The notes beneath the pieces are model-generated. The model saw nothing but the letters and a program-made list of their open reading frames with translations, did no database searches and had not been told where the DNA came from. The translations under genes and the position numbers were made by a program. Shown in pieces: positions 15,901 to 23,217 of a DNA stretch of 64,000 bases. How positions within the stretch are numbered: position 1 is the stretch's first letter; every line of letters begins with the position of its first letter. The stretch covers positions 186,001 through 250,000 of the forward strand of contig JADKGY010000029.1 of the NCBI GenBank assembly GCA_016722045.1, read 5' to 3'. This DNA comes from Candidatus Opimibacter skivensis. Lineage in GTDB: Bacteria; Bacteroidota; Bacteroidia; Chitinophagales; Saprospiraceae.

Positions 15901-16698
15901 TTACTTCATTTTATCCCAATAATATTTTTTAAACCAGTTTGTGAATCCAGATTTTCTCTTTGTGTCCCAAACTTTCTCAGATTCACGCATTTTGAAATGA
16001 TTAATAAGTCTGTAAGTTTCGTCATTGATGGAATTATCAAAAAAATAACATTGGTGAGCAAGTTCAGCAGCATCATATAATAACTCCAATGACCGATAAT
16101 ATCTGGTGGCAATCTTCTCTTCAGGAACGGCATGTCCTTTCTGTGTTATCCTAAATTTCACACGAAACTTATTAATCTCAGGATCTTCTGTTGAAACAAA
16201 GTAGAGATATACTTTATAACCAGCTTCTTTCGCCCTTCTCATGATATCGATATTTGAAGGATGAGAAAAAACAGTTTCAAATGAAAATCGTTTTCGATTT
16301 TCTAACATTTTTTCCCGAAGAAATCGAGCTATGATTTGGGCCAGGTTTTGAAAATGTTGGCTATGCTTAAGAATTACTTCATTTTTTTTAATGTTGAACA
16401 TCGATTCCAGCATAGTCTCACTAAACTCTTCTGAGATGAGTCCGGAATTTGACGCAAAAAATAAGATTGCTTTTTTTGAAACGTTGAGATCATACTTTTC
16501 AAAAGTAAACTTGTTTTTGAAAATCAATTGTGCGATATCGTCAGCATTAATATAAGTTCCCAGGTCGAGTTTACGTCCCTTCACCCGCGCATCTTGTATT
16601 CCTTTTATAATCGTGGATTTGCCAGATCCGTTTGGCCCTGCAAATACTCTCAGTCTGAGTGTTCCAGTCTTGATTTTCTTCGAAATATTATTCGACAC
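15901..16698 (-). CDS. Zeta-toxin-like P-loop kinase
   Basis: 265 residues. Walker A is FAGPNGSGKSTI (about 19-30). It is followed by a GTYINADDIAQ segment, the FSFETVFSH strand, and KFRITQKGHAVPEEKIATRY with RSLELL, all characteristic of zeta/PezT-family ATPases; classical members phosphorylate UDP-N-acetylglucosamine. Substrate here is unknown. It overlaps the small upstream gene by 11 bases, which points to a toxin-antitoxin pair, but no epsilon-type antitoxin is present. Confidence 0.8.
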   Translation of the reverse strand: MSNNISKKIKTGTLRLRVFAGPNGSGKSTIIKGIQDARVKGRKLDLGTYINADDIAQLIFKNKFTFEKYDLNVSKKAILFFASNSGLISEEFSETMLESMFNIKKNEVILKHSQHFQNLAQIIARFLREKMLENRKRFSFETVFSHPSNIDIMRRAKEAGYKVYLYFVSTEDPEINKFRVKFRITQKGHAVPEEKIATRYYRSLELLYDAAELAHQCYFFDNSINDETYRLINHFKMRESEKVWDTKRKSGFTNWFKKYYWDKMK

Positions 16699-16909
16699 CT
16701 ATGGGAGTCATCTTTTGAATTGTACCATTTTGATTTTCCCTGATCACCCATCCATTACGGACAGTAATGACGTAGCCCATGGTACTCATTGCTTTTGCTG
16801 CAGCTGTTTTGCCTGCTGCCTGGGCTTTGCTGACCACCAATCGTTTAGTTAGATAAGCGTACCCATCAGGTGTAACATCTTTAGATTTAATCTTGCCTTT
16901 CGCTGCCAT
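16688..16909 (-). CDS. Small basic protein, candidate antitoxin for the zeta-like toxin
   Basis: 73 residues starting MAAKGKIKSKDVTPDGYAYL (ATG at 16909; the frame stays open to 16984 but the extra part looks non-coding). It has a helical, Ala/Lys-rich centre (SKAQAAGKTAAAKAM) and a beta C-terminus (GYVITVRNGWVIRENQNGT). It is not the epsilon fold. Overlap with the kinase gene suggests it is the partner; whether it neutralises the kinase is inference. Confidence 0.65.
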   Translation of the reverse strand: MAAKGKIKSKDVTPDGYAYLTKRLVVSKAQAAGKTAAAKAMSTMGYVITVRNGWVIRENQNGTIQKMTPIGVE

Positions 16910-17047
16910 ATAGAATAGAGGACAAAAATAAGTGAAATTTGGTTCTCTCTTGTAAAAATCTACCCGAAAATGGCCCCTGGGCAATTACAACAATGTCAAT
17001 TGAAATAAGGTTTGCTGAAGATTGTCAATTTCTGTCAATTCAAATAT

Positions 17048-17077
17048 TGTCCAGTTTTTTTAGTAATAAACTGGACA
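17048..17077 (+). promoter_or_regulatory. 30-bp palindrome, copy 3: putative operator of the DUF6088 antitoxin gene
   Basis: TGTCCAGTTT and AAACTGGACA arms, 19 bases before the GTG at 17097 and 7 bases before a TATATTTG box. Its position is that of a repressor site covering the promoter. Confidence 0.75.
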
Positions 17078-17084
17078 TTTACCT

Positions 17085-17092
17085 TATATTTG
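17085..17092 (+). promoter_or_regulatory. Bacteroidota -7 promoter box TATATTTG, giving a near-leaderless transcript
   Basis: A perfect TAnnTTTG box ends 4 bases before the GTG start of the DUF6088 gene, so transcription would begin at or next to the start codon. Confidence 0.5.
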
Positions 17093-17096
17093 CCTC

Positions 17097-17822
17097 GTGA
17101 ATTCCGTAGATTACATAGTTGAAACCATTAACAGGCTGCCCAAAGGGTATGTGTTCACCTATGCCGACTTTGTAGCGGAGGTGAACAGAAAAGAAGCTAT
17201 TATCAAAGCACTCAATCGTCTGGCCGTATCCGGAAAAATTTCAAAACTATCAAAAGGGAAATTTTATAAACCTGAGAATTCTACTTTCGGAATGCTACCT
17301 CCCAATCAGAGCCAGATCGTGAAAGACCTGCTTGAACGAAATGGTAAACTTATAGGGTATCTCACAGGTTACAGCATCTATAACCAGCTGGGATTAACTA
17401 CACAAGTCAGCAACAGTATTCAGATCGGTAAAATCGAAGTAAGACCCACTTTCAAAAGGGGCAACTACACGATTTCATTTGTCAGACAAAAGAATACAAT
17501 CACAAAAGACAATATTCCGCTTTTGCAGATTTTGGATGCAATACGATATATCAAAAAAATTCCAGACTGTAATCCTCAGGGCGTATGTAAGCGATTATTT
17601 GTGATCATAAAAGCCCTGAAAGAAAAAGATAAAAACACCCTGATAAGATTGGCGTTAAAATATCCACCCGCTACACGGGCTTTGCTTGGTGCATTACTAG
17701 ACACAATCGGTAAGAAAGTATTAACTGAACTGCTCTACAAATCGCTGAATCATATCAGCATTTACAAATTGGAGGGTGTGAATAAGATTTTGCCTACTGC
17801 CGTAAAATGGCACATCACATGA
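17097..17822 (+). CDS. DUF6088 / AbiEi-like antitoxin without an adjacent toxin
   Basis: 241 residues from a GTG start. The N-terminal winged-helix has GYVFTYADFVAEVNRKEAII and VSGKISKLSKGKFYKP; then LLERNGKLIGYLTGYSIYNQ and a C-terminal helical domain. This is the full-length DUF6088 layout. No nucleotidyltransferase toxin follows: the next 230 bases have no gene, and the next genes are on the other strand. It may be an orphan, or a regulator that also acts on the other copies of its palindrome. Confidence 0.8.
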   Translation: MNSVDYIVETINRLPKGYVFTYADFVAEVNRKEAIIKALNRLAVSGKISKLSKGKFYKPENSTFGMLPPNQSQIVKDLLERNGKLIGYLTGYSIYNQLGLTTQVSNSIQIGKIEVRPTFKRGNYTISFVRQKNTITKDNIPLLQILDAIRYIKKIPDCNPQGVCKRLFVIIKALKEKDKNTLIRLALKYPPATRALLGALLDTIGKKVLTELLYKSLNHISIYKLEGVNKILPTAVKWHIT

Positions 17823-18051
17823 CTTTAAACACGGTCATAAAACTTTTAAAAACTGTAGTTCGAAAGATTCCGACATGAAGACCGTAGGTAACACTAGTAT
17901 TATTTGCAACTATTTATTTGCTGAAAGCAATTTTAGATTACTGTACTGAGGATATAGATACAATTAACTATTTTTAGGATATTTCCTTGTGGGTTAGATT
18001 TTACCCTACAATATCTTGTTCGATCCTCACAAAAGGATTTTCGCTACAATC

Positions 18052-18270
18052 TTAATACAAAAACTCATTGATTTTATTTTCGGTGAAACCCTCTATTGAA
18101 CTTATGTAATCAACTTCATGCCAATTAGTTTTTGAATTTTCTTTTTGAAACTCCTTAGCCCAAAAGATAAAAGTGGAAACATCCGCACGACTGTTTCCCG
18201 AAAAATATTTATTTTCACCTGCGATATAGGAAATATCAGATACTGTTTCAAGTAATTTTTGATTATTCAT
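18052..18270 (-). CDS. Small protein of unknown function, last gene of the HNH operon
   Basis: 72 residues, acidic, no recognised motif (ends INEFLY). It starts 3 bases after the HNH nuclease stop, so it is almost certainly co-transcribed. The position would suit an accessory or immunity protein, but nothing in the sequence shows this. Confidence 0.6.
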   Translation of the reverse strand: MNNQKLLETVSDISYIAGENKYFSGNSRADVSTFIFWAKEFQKENSKTNWHEVDYISSIEGFTENKINEFLY

Positions 18271-18273
18271 CTG

Positions 18274-19047
18274 TTACGGTTTAAATTTTTTCTGATTGTG
18301 ATACTTTAAAAATTCGGAGTCTGGTAAAAACCTTGATGGTAAAATTATACTTTTATTTTCATAGCTTAGAAAATAATTTTTAATAGTTTCCGATTTACTT
18401 TGTTTTTTAAGAACTGAAGAAATCTTAATTCTGAAGTCAGGTGCAATTGTCAATAACCCGCTTTCAAATGCTTTATCGTGAAGTGCATTTATTGCAATTC
18501 CGTTTTGAGGATTTAATCTATTTTTTTCATCTATACTCCAGGACTTTATATGTCCAGCAATCAAAAATTCTGGTTGGTTAATTCCTGTTATGCAACAAGT
18601 GTTATTATAGGAAGCCAAAATAGATTTTCTAAAAAAAGATTGATTTACTCTAGCCTGTATCATTTGTTCTCTAACCTTTCCTTCTTTTGGTAATTCATTT
18701 TCAGGTATATTATTTAATTTTTCAACAGTAGTGTTTTCAATTTTAGCGAGAAGTTTTTCGCTTTCAAAAGAAAGTATATCCCAATTACTGAAAAACTCCT
18801 TCCAAATTTCTTTATCCAAATTACTCGAATTAGAAGCACCTTTAATCCCTCTTGCTTTTAAGCTTGGGTCAAGGCTCGCAAAGTTAACAAGTTTATATGC
18901 AACTGCATTTGGCGTTCTTCCAATAAGGTTTGCAAGATTAATTACCTCTGGGTTTAGTCTATGTAATCTACCAAAAGGAAGTTTACAATAAAGATTAATC
19001 GCTAAAATTAATTCTTCTCTTTCCCACAAACTTTGTCCCTTCTTCAT
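18274..19047 (-). CDS. HNH endonuclease (HNH_2 type)
   Basis: 257 residues. The N-terminal part (1-75) is helical and includes RTPNAVAYKLVNFASLDPSL, a predicted DNA-binding segment. The C-terminal HNH_2 domain (about 135-215) reads RKSILASYNNTCCITGI, AGHIKSWSIDEKNRLNPQNG and LHDKAFESGLLTI, keeping the His and Asn of the beta-beta-alpha metal site. Relatives are annotated as putative restriction endonucleases. It is the middle gene of a tight three-gene unit (2-3 base gaps). No methyltransferase is nearby, so a type IV or abortive role is more likely than classical restriction. Confidence 0.85.
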   Translation of the reverse strand: MKKGQSLWEREELILAINLYCKLPFGRLHRLNPEVINLANLIGRTPNAVAYKLVNFASLDPSLKARGIKGASNSSNLDKEIWKEFFSNWDILSFESEKLLAKIENTTVEKLNNIPENELPKEGKVREQMIQARVNQSFFRKSILASYNNTCCITGINQPEFLIAGHIKSWSIDEKNRLNPQNGIAINALHDKAFESGLLTIAPDFRIKISSVLKKQSKSETIKNYFLSYENKSIILPSRFLPDSEFLKYHNQKKFKP

Positions 19048-19049
19048 AA

Positions 19050-19235
19050 TTATTTAGCAAAATCAATGTCGTTTTGAACTACAAATTCAAAATTACAACC
19101 AACAGATTCACATTTGTGAAACTGAGTTTGATCCATAGTATGGGATAAATCTATAATTATCTCCGTCCTTAGTCCACAATTAGGACAAGTGGTTGGTTGG
19201 TCTGAATAAATATATATTTCAGAGAAGCTATTCAT
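19050..19235 (-). CDS. Small zinc-ribbon protein, first gene of the HNH operon
   Basis: 61 residues from ATG 19235 (MNSFSEIYIYSD). A CPNCG pair and a later C....GC pair form a four-cysteine zinc ribbon. It ends 2 bases before the HNH gene start. It may help target the nuclease or regulate the operon; the sequence does not decide. Confidence 0.65.
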   Translation of the reverse strand: MNSFSEIYIYSDQPTTCPNCGLRTEIIIDLSHTMDQTQFHKCESVGCNFEFVVQNDIDFAK

Positions 19236-19368
19236 ATGTAGCGCATTTTGCAATAAGTATACAAAGGTCATTGTGAGTTGAATTTTCATTCCAGTATTCC
19301 TGCTTCGAAAAGCCTGCTCGATTCAATTCCTTTCTCTAAAGTAATGTAAACTACTTATATTTAACTCC

Positions 19369-20265
19369 TTGGACCAACTTCCTTTCATACCAAACCAAGT
19401 ATACAACAGGAGATCTTCGATCCATGCCATGTATGGTGGTAACCAACAAAGCGGCATTTCTTCCTCTTCAACTTTTCCATACATATTCATCTTTTCTGGC
19501 AAAACCGGTCATCAACATGGCTATCACGACTCATGGTTGAATCCAAGTGTATTTTCATATACTGGTGAAGGACAAATTGGAGATATGGAGTTCACACGAG
19601 GCAATCTCGCATTGAAGGATCACAAACAGAAAGGAAAGAGAGTTTTCCTGTTTGAAAGTGAAGGACGCGGTTTTGCAAAGTTTATTTGTGAGGTAGAGGT
19701 TTTTGATGCAGATTATTTGGAAGGAGTTGACACGGCTGGAAAACCAAGAATTGCTATTGTCTTTTTCTTTAATAGAAAAGGCGTTCAATTACCCATTCAA
19801 CCGCATTTATTCAGCCACCCAGAGCGAATCGGAAGGAAATCTTACGTTGAGTATGAATTAAAACCACCAAATGAGACAGAAAGAAAGGGCCTAGTCACTT
19901 CGAGAGTGGGACAAGGATTTTTTAGAAATTGCATCCTTCATCGATGGGAATATAAATGCGCAGTCACTGGATTTGAAAAGCGTGATGTCTTAATTGCCTC
20001 ACACATATTACCTTGGGCCAAATCTACAAATGAAGAACGCCTGGATCCTCACAATGGGATCCTGCTCTCCCCTACTTATGATGCATTATTTGATCGACAT
20101 TTGATAAGTTTTGAAAATTCAGGCAAAATCATTTTAAAAGAAACGATTGAACCTCAAGCTTTCAAAAAAATCGGAGTTACTGGTTTAGAAATTATCAAGA
20201 ATTTTAATTCTGATAATCACTTTTATCTGGAAAAACACAGACTTCATTTCAATGAAAAGCATTAA
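19369..20265 (+). CDS. HNH endonuclease with an ScoMcrA-like SRA-type domain (putative type IV restriction enzyme)
   Basis: 298 residues. The N-terminal domain (about 1-150) has VYNRRSSIHAMYGGNQQSGI, IFIFSGKTGHQHGY and FSYTGEGQIGDMEFTRGN, the pattern of SRA-like modified-base readers found in ScoMcrA-type proteins. The C-terminal HNH_2 domain (about 185-260) has VLIASHILPWAKSTNEERLD, PHNGILL and YDALFDRHLISF. Together these predict cutting of modified (for example methylated) foreign DNA. The start is a TTG at 19369, since an in-frame stop lies at 19342 and no ATG precedes the conserved region. Its 3' end overlaps the Nudix gene by 14 bases. Confidence 0.82.
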   Translation: MDQLPFIPNQVYNRRSSIHAMYGGNQQSGISSSSTFPYIFIFSGKTGHQHGYHDSWLNPSVFSYTGEGQIGDMEFTRGNLALKDHKQKGKRVFLFESEGRGFAKFICEVEVFDADYLEGVDTAGKPRIAIVFFFNRKGVQLPIQPHLFSHPERIGRKSYVEYELKPPNETERKGLVTSRVGQGFFRNCILHRWEYKCAVTGFEKRDVLIASHILPWAKSTNEERLDPHNGILLSPTYDALFDRHLISFENSGKIILKETIEPQAFKKIGVTGLEIIKNFNSDNHFYLEKHRLHFNEKH

Positions 20266-20644
20266 AGTAGTCTGTGGTATCATTTGGAAAGACGGAAAAA
20301 TATTGATTGCGAAAAGAAAACCCGAAAAGACTTTAGGAGGCTATTGGGAATTTCCAGGTGGTAAGCTTGAACTAAATGAAGATCCAGTAGCTGCACTTCA
20401 AAGAGAACTTCAAGAAGAAATGGGCATGACGGTCTCAAATATTAAATACTTTGGTTCAAACATTCACGAATACGATAATTTCAACATTGAATTATTAGCC
20501 TTCGAATGCGACTTTGAAAGTGCTACCTTTCATCTGACTGATCATGATGAATACGTTTTTGTACCTCCGCATGAATTTTCAAACTATATAATAGCTCCTG
20601 CAGATGAATACTTTGTCTTAAAATTAATAGTTAGCTCCAATTGA
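20252..20644 (+). CDS. Nudix hydrolase, MutT-like
   Basis: 130 residues. The Nudix box is complete: GGKLELNEDPVAALQRELQE then EMG (about 36-58). The N-terminus VVCGIIWKDGKILIAKRKPE and the WEFPGG lead-in resemble MutT, an 8-oxo-dGTP diphosphatase. Overlap with the HNH nuclease gene implies coupled expression; a nucleotide-cleaning enzyme next to a restriction-type nuclease might act on modified nucleotides, but this is inference. A relic of a second copy of its C-terminus is at 22343-22492. Confidence 0.88.
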   Translation: MKSIKVVCGIIWKDGKILIAKRKPEKTLGGYWEFPGGKLELNEDPVAALQRELQEEMGMTVSNIKYFGSNIHEYDNFNIELLAFECDFESATFHLTDHDEYVFVPPHEFSNYIIAPADEYFVLKLIVSSN

Positions 20645-20659
20645 AATGAAGAATAACTT

Positions 20660-21382
20660 ATGAAACGAGTATTAATTTTTTCAATCCTGTCTTTGCTTAT
20701 TATTCAGAATACATTTTGTGCAGATCACTACAAAATTGGCGATCAATTGTATGTCTGGGCAAGAAATGGCATCAATGTCCGAAAAGGACCAGGCACCAAT
20801 TATCCCATTATCAAAGCAATTGCCTTCGGAGATTCAGTCATTATAAGCGATACAACCTTGATGAGGTACAATTTAACTGCTATAGAAGCCAATATGGAAC
20901 AAGATTCTAATCATAAGGTAGATCCTCTTATCCTGAGGGGCTATTGGGTCAAAATTACATTTGGTTTAAATTTGAGCGGTTACGTGATTGATCAGTATTT
21001 ATTATCTATAAAACCTGGGAATCTCAATGGTCAAGATGCATATGAACTCAATTTCCTGAAGATAATAGCTATCGATACAACCTGGAAAAATCCTGTTAAA
21101 AATCATGGAAACGAACCTCATTATTGCTTAAGAATAACATTCGATAAAAATATCACTCGGAGCTCCTGTCCAAGCGAAATGGGTTCAGATGTTGGTTATG
21201 AATTCCCAGGGTTCTCAATCGAAGAAGTGGTTATTTTTTTTAGTAGCGCCTTGAATAATTTCAATGATTGTTATGTTTATACAAACTGGAAAGAGAAGTT
21301 AGTAATCCAACAAGAAATATGCACCTGGACGATTATAAATAAGAATGATACCATTGTAGTCTATAATTATTGCAATTGTTAA
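20660..21382 (+). CDS. Exported bacterial SH3-domain protein
   Basis: 240 residues. A signal peptide (1-20, ending NTFCA) is followed by an SH3_3 domain (about 30-115: NGINVRKGPGTNYPIIKAIA, then YWVKITFG and GYVIDQYLL). The C-terminal 120 residues have no recognised fold and end in a CNC motif. SH3_3 domains usually bind cell-wall peptide. It follows the Nudix gene by 15 bases, so it may belong to the same transcript. Confidence 0.75.
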   Translation: MKRVLIFSILSLLIIQNTFCADHYKIGDQLYVWARNGINVRKGPGTNYPIIKAIAFGDSVIISDTTLMRYNLTAIEANMEQDSNHKVDPLILRGYWVKITFGLNLSGYVIDQYLLSIKPGNLNGQDAYELNFLKIIAIDTTWKNPVKNHGNEPHYCLRITFDKNITRSSCPSEMGSDVGYEFPGFSIEEVVIFFSSALNNFNDCYVYTNWKEKLVIQQEICTWTIINKNDTIVVYNYCNC

Positions 21383-21487
21383 AAAAGTAAATTACTCTCC
21401 CATGATTTTTCAATAGATTTCTTCTATATGAAGCTAGAGGGTGTGTGGCGAAAAATTTTTTTAATTCTGAAACATAATTGACTACAA

Positions 21488-22232
21488 ATGCTCTCCCTCC
21501 TCCCCCGCTCCTCCTCCCTCTCAAACCCAGTCTTCGCCACTTTCATATACAGCTGGCAGAAGCGATTCGATCCGGAAGACGATCCATACATGCGGGAAGC
21601 CGGTGAATATTTTGATCCGAAAACCGACACCCGTAGATTTTTTTCCAAAGAGGAAATCGATCGCTTGAATGCAGAAGAAATCAAAGAATACAACCTGTTA
21701 AGGGATAGAATTGAACCTATCGAACTGCCAGCCAGCAAAGAACTCAAGTTCCGTCTTTCAACCTATGATATCTTTCTTTTTTCTATACAGTTGGGAGAAA
21801 TCATGAGAGGACTTTCAGAATATCTTGATTCGGAAATTACTTTTTTACTTGATTATAGCATTCCCTGGTTGCATCAAAAGAATGACTTCCCCCCGGTGAA
21901 TAAAGCCCTCCACTACCTTCAAGATCAGGACGTATCTGAAGGTTTTGTCGGAGGGCTTACAGGCAGACAATGAAGAACTCGCTGAACTCACCACAAATTT
22001 ATTTTGGATCGTGCGCTGCAATGCCTCCCTACCCTATTGCTGGTTCTCCTCAAATGAAGATGCATTTGTAGGCGACATTTGCAAGATTGGTCATTTGCAT
22101 TTTTATTCGTACGATGAGAACTTTACAAAAAGGCTAAAACATTTTGCTTCTAAAAATGGATTGATCGAAATAGATGAATGTCTTGAGGAACTTGAAGGAG
22201 GGAGGATTGAAGGAAGACAGATTATAGTTTAG
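21488..22232 (+). CDS. Protein of unknown function, interrupted by a one-base frameshift
   Basis: The first frame (from ATG 21488, or more likely a later start such as ATG 21590) and the second frame are continuous if one T is removed from the T-run at 21943-21946. The joined protein has up to 247 residues and reads through VSEGLSEGLQADNEELAE. It is acidic, helix-rich and cytosolic, with segments such as STYDIFLFSIQLGEIMRGLS and WIVRCNASLPYCWFSS. I recognise no family. The region before 21590 is pyrimidine-rich repeat DNA, so the true start is uncertain. Confidence 0.55.
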
Positions 22233-22235
22233 AAA

Positions 22236-22276
22236 AAAAGGGCGAAGGTGAAGGCGAAGGCGAAGGCTAAGGCTGA
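22236..22276 (+). repeat. Hexamer repeat GGCGAA/GGCTAA
   Basis: Six or seven units of (G)AAGGCG or CTAAGG. The same unit makes up the signal-peptide coding region of the giant protein at 57977-61312. Confidence 0.7.
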
Positions 22277-22314
22277 GGAATAAATGCGTTCAGAATCTCC
22301 AATATTTTTTAAAA

Positions 22315-22341
22315 GTCGGGGCGTATTGCACCCGCCCCGAC
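22315..22341. repeat. Hairpin GTCGGGGCG-N9-CGCCCCGAC
   Basis: Nine-base perfect arms around a TATTGCACC loop, placed directly before the Nudix relic. It shares its stem and TTGCAnCC loop with the hairpin at 13685-13735. Confidence 0.7.
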
Positions 22342-22342
22342 C

Positions 22343-22492
22343 ATGCCTTCAAAAAATCAATTTTCGGCTTACAAAGGTGACTTTAATAGCGCAACTTCTC
22401 AGCTGACAGATTTCGACGATTATTCATTTGTGACCAGAATGGAACTAACCTATTTTATAATTGCACCCACGGATGAGTATTTCGTAAAATGA
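22343..22492 (+). pseudogene. Relic of a Nudix hydrolase C-terminus
   Basis: A 49-codon frame contains YKGDFNSATSQLTDFDDYSF and YFIIAPTDEYFVK-stop. It aligns with the last 45 residues of the intact Nudix protein (CDFESATFHLTDHDEYVFV, YIIAPADEYFV). The catalytic Nudix box is absent, so this is a fragment left by duplication or recombination. Confidence 0.8.
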
Positions 22493-22529
22493 TTAACTTC
22501 AATCTCAAAAGAAAACAAATGTTCTTCGT

Positions 22530-22967
22530 ATGGATTTCTTAACCCCTGCTATGCTTCATTGGAGACGGATCTTCGTCATCATGCTGTTCATGATTTCCAT
22601 TTCCATTCTTACCAGCAAATTTTCCACCTTCACCACAGATCAAACTATACAAAAAAGCATAAGAGATATTGCCTCAAAATGTCCTATTCATTATGAAAAT
22701 GGAATAACCATGGATAGTATAAAACTGATGCCATCAAGAGAGTTGACCTTTTATGTGACAGACACAAAAGACATCCTGACTATACACGAAAAAGATCGGA
22801 TGGAGGAATCATTCCGCCAGGCATATGGTAAAATTATAAAAGACGACGCCCTGGATTATTTCAGAAAAAACGGATTTGTATTTGTCTATTATTTCCTTAA
22901 TACTGAAGGTAACCTCATCTTTTCATTTAGATTGAATGGACATAATGACAAGCTGAAAATGATGTAA
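22530..22967 (+). CDS. Membrane-anchored protein of unknown function
   Basis: 145 residues. One N-terminal membrane segment (about 12-28, VIMLFMISISILTS) acts as an anchor; the rest is predicted outside the membrane and is rich in charged residues, with a helix DRMEESFRQAYGKIIKDDAL and a closing beta pair. No family is recognised. It is the last gene of the accessory island and its membership in it is by position only. Confidence 0.6.
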   Translation: MDFLTPAMLHWRRIFVIMLFMISISILTSKFSTFTTDQTIQKSIRDIASKCPIHYENGITMDSIKLMPSRELTFYVTDTKDILTIHEKDRMEESFRQAYGKIIKDDALDYFRKNGFVFVYYFLNTEGNLIFSFRLNGHNDKLKMM

Positions 22968-23019
22968 TAGACCCACATCAGGAGAGCACTTGTGATATAC
23001 GTTTAACTTTTCTTTGAGT

Positions 23020-23132
23020 TTGAGGCCGGCGGCCACAATTTGGATTAGTCCACTCCAGGGGGTGTAAGGGGCAAAACGTAAACACCGTGCTTAACTATGC
23101 TCCCAATTTATAGCCCGCGGCCACAAATCTTC
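23020..23132. repeat. Dispersed GGCC-(N)GCGGCCACAA motif, two copies
   Basis: GAGGCCGGCGGCCACAATTTG (about 23022) and AGCCCGCGGCCACAAATCTT (about 23113) share GCGGCCACAA. A third copy, TGGCCTGCGGCCACAAATAT, is at about 25917. No gene lies in 22968-23213. Confidence 0.5.
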
Positions 23133-23162
23133 TTCATTTTGATTATTTAATCCCATCACCCC

Positions 23163-23217
23163 GGATCAGAGGATCACCAGATCACAACATCACTCGATCA
23201 CTCGATCACTCGATCAC
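23163..23217 (-). repeat. GATC octamer tandem repeat at a stop codon, copy 3
   Basis: GATCACCA and GATCACTC units run into the TGA of the VCBS-repeat gene at 23214, giving six GATC sites in about 55 bases. Confidence 0.8.
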
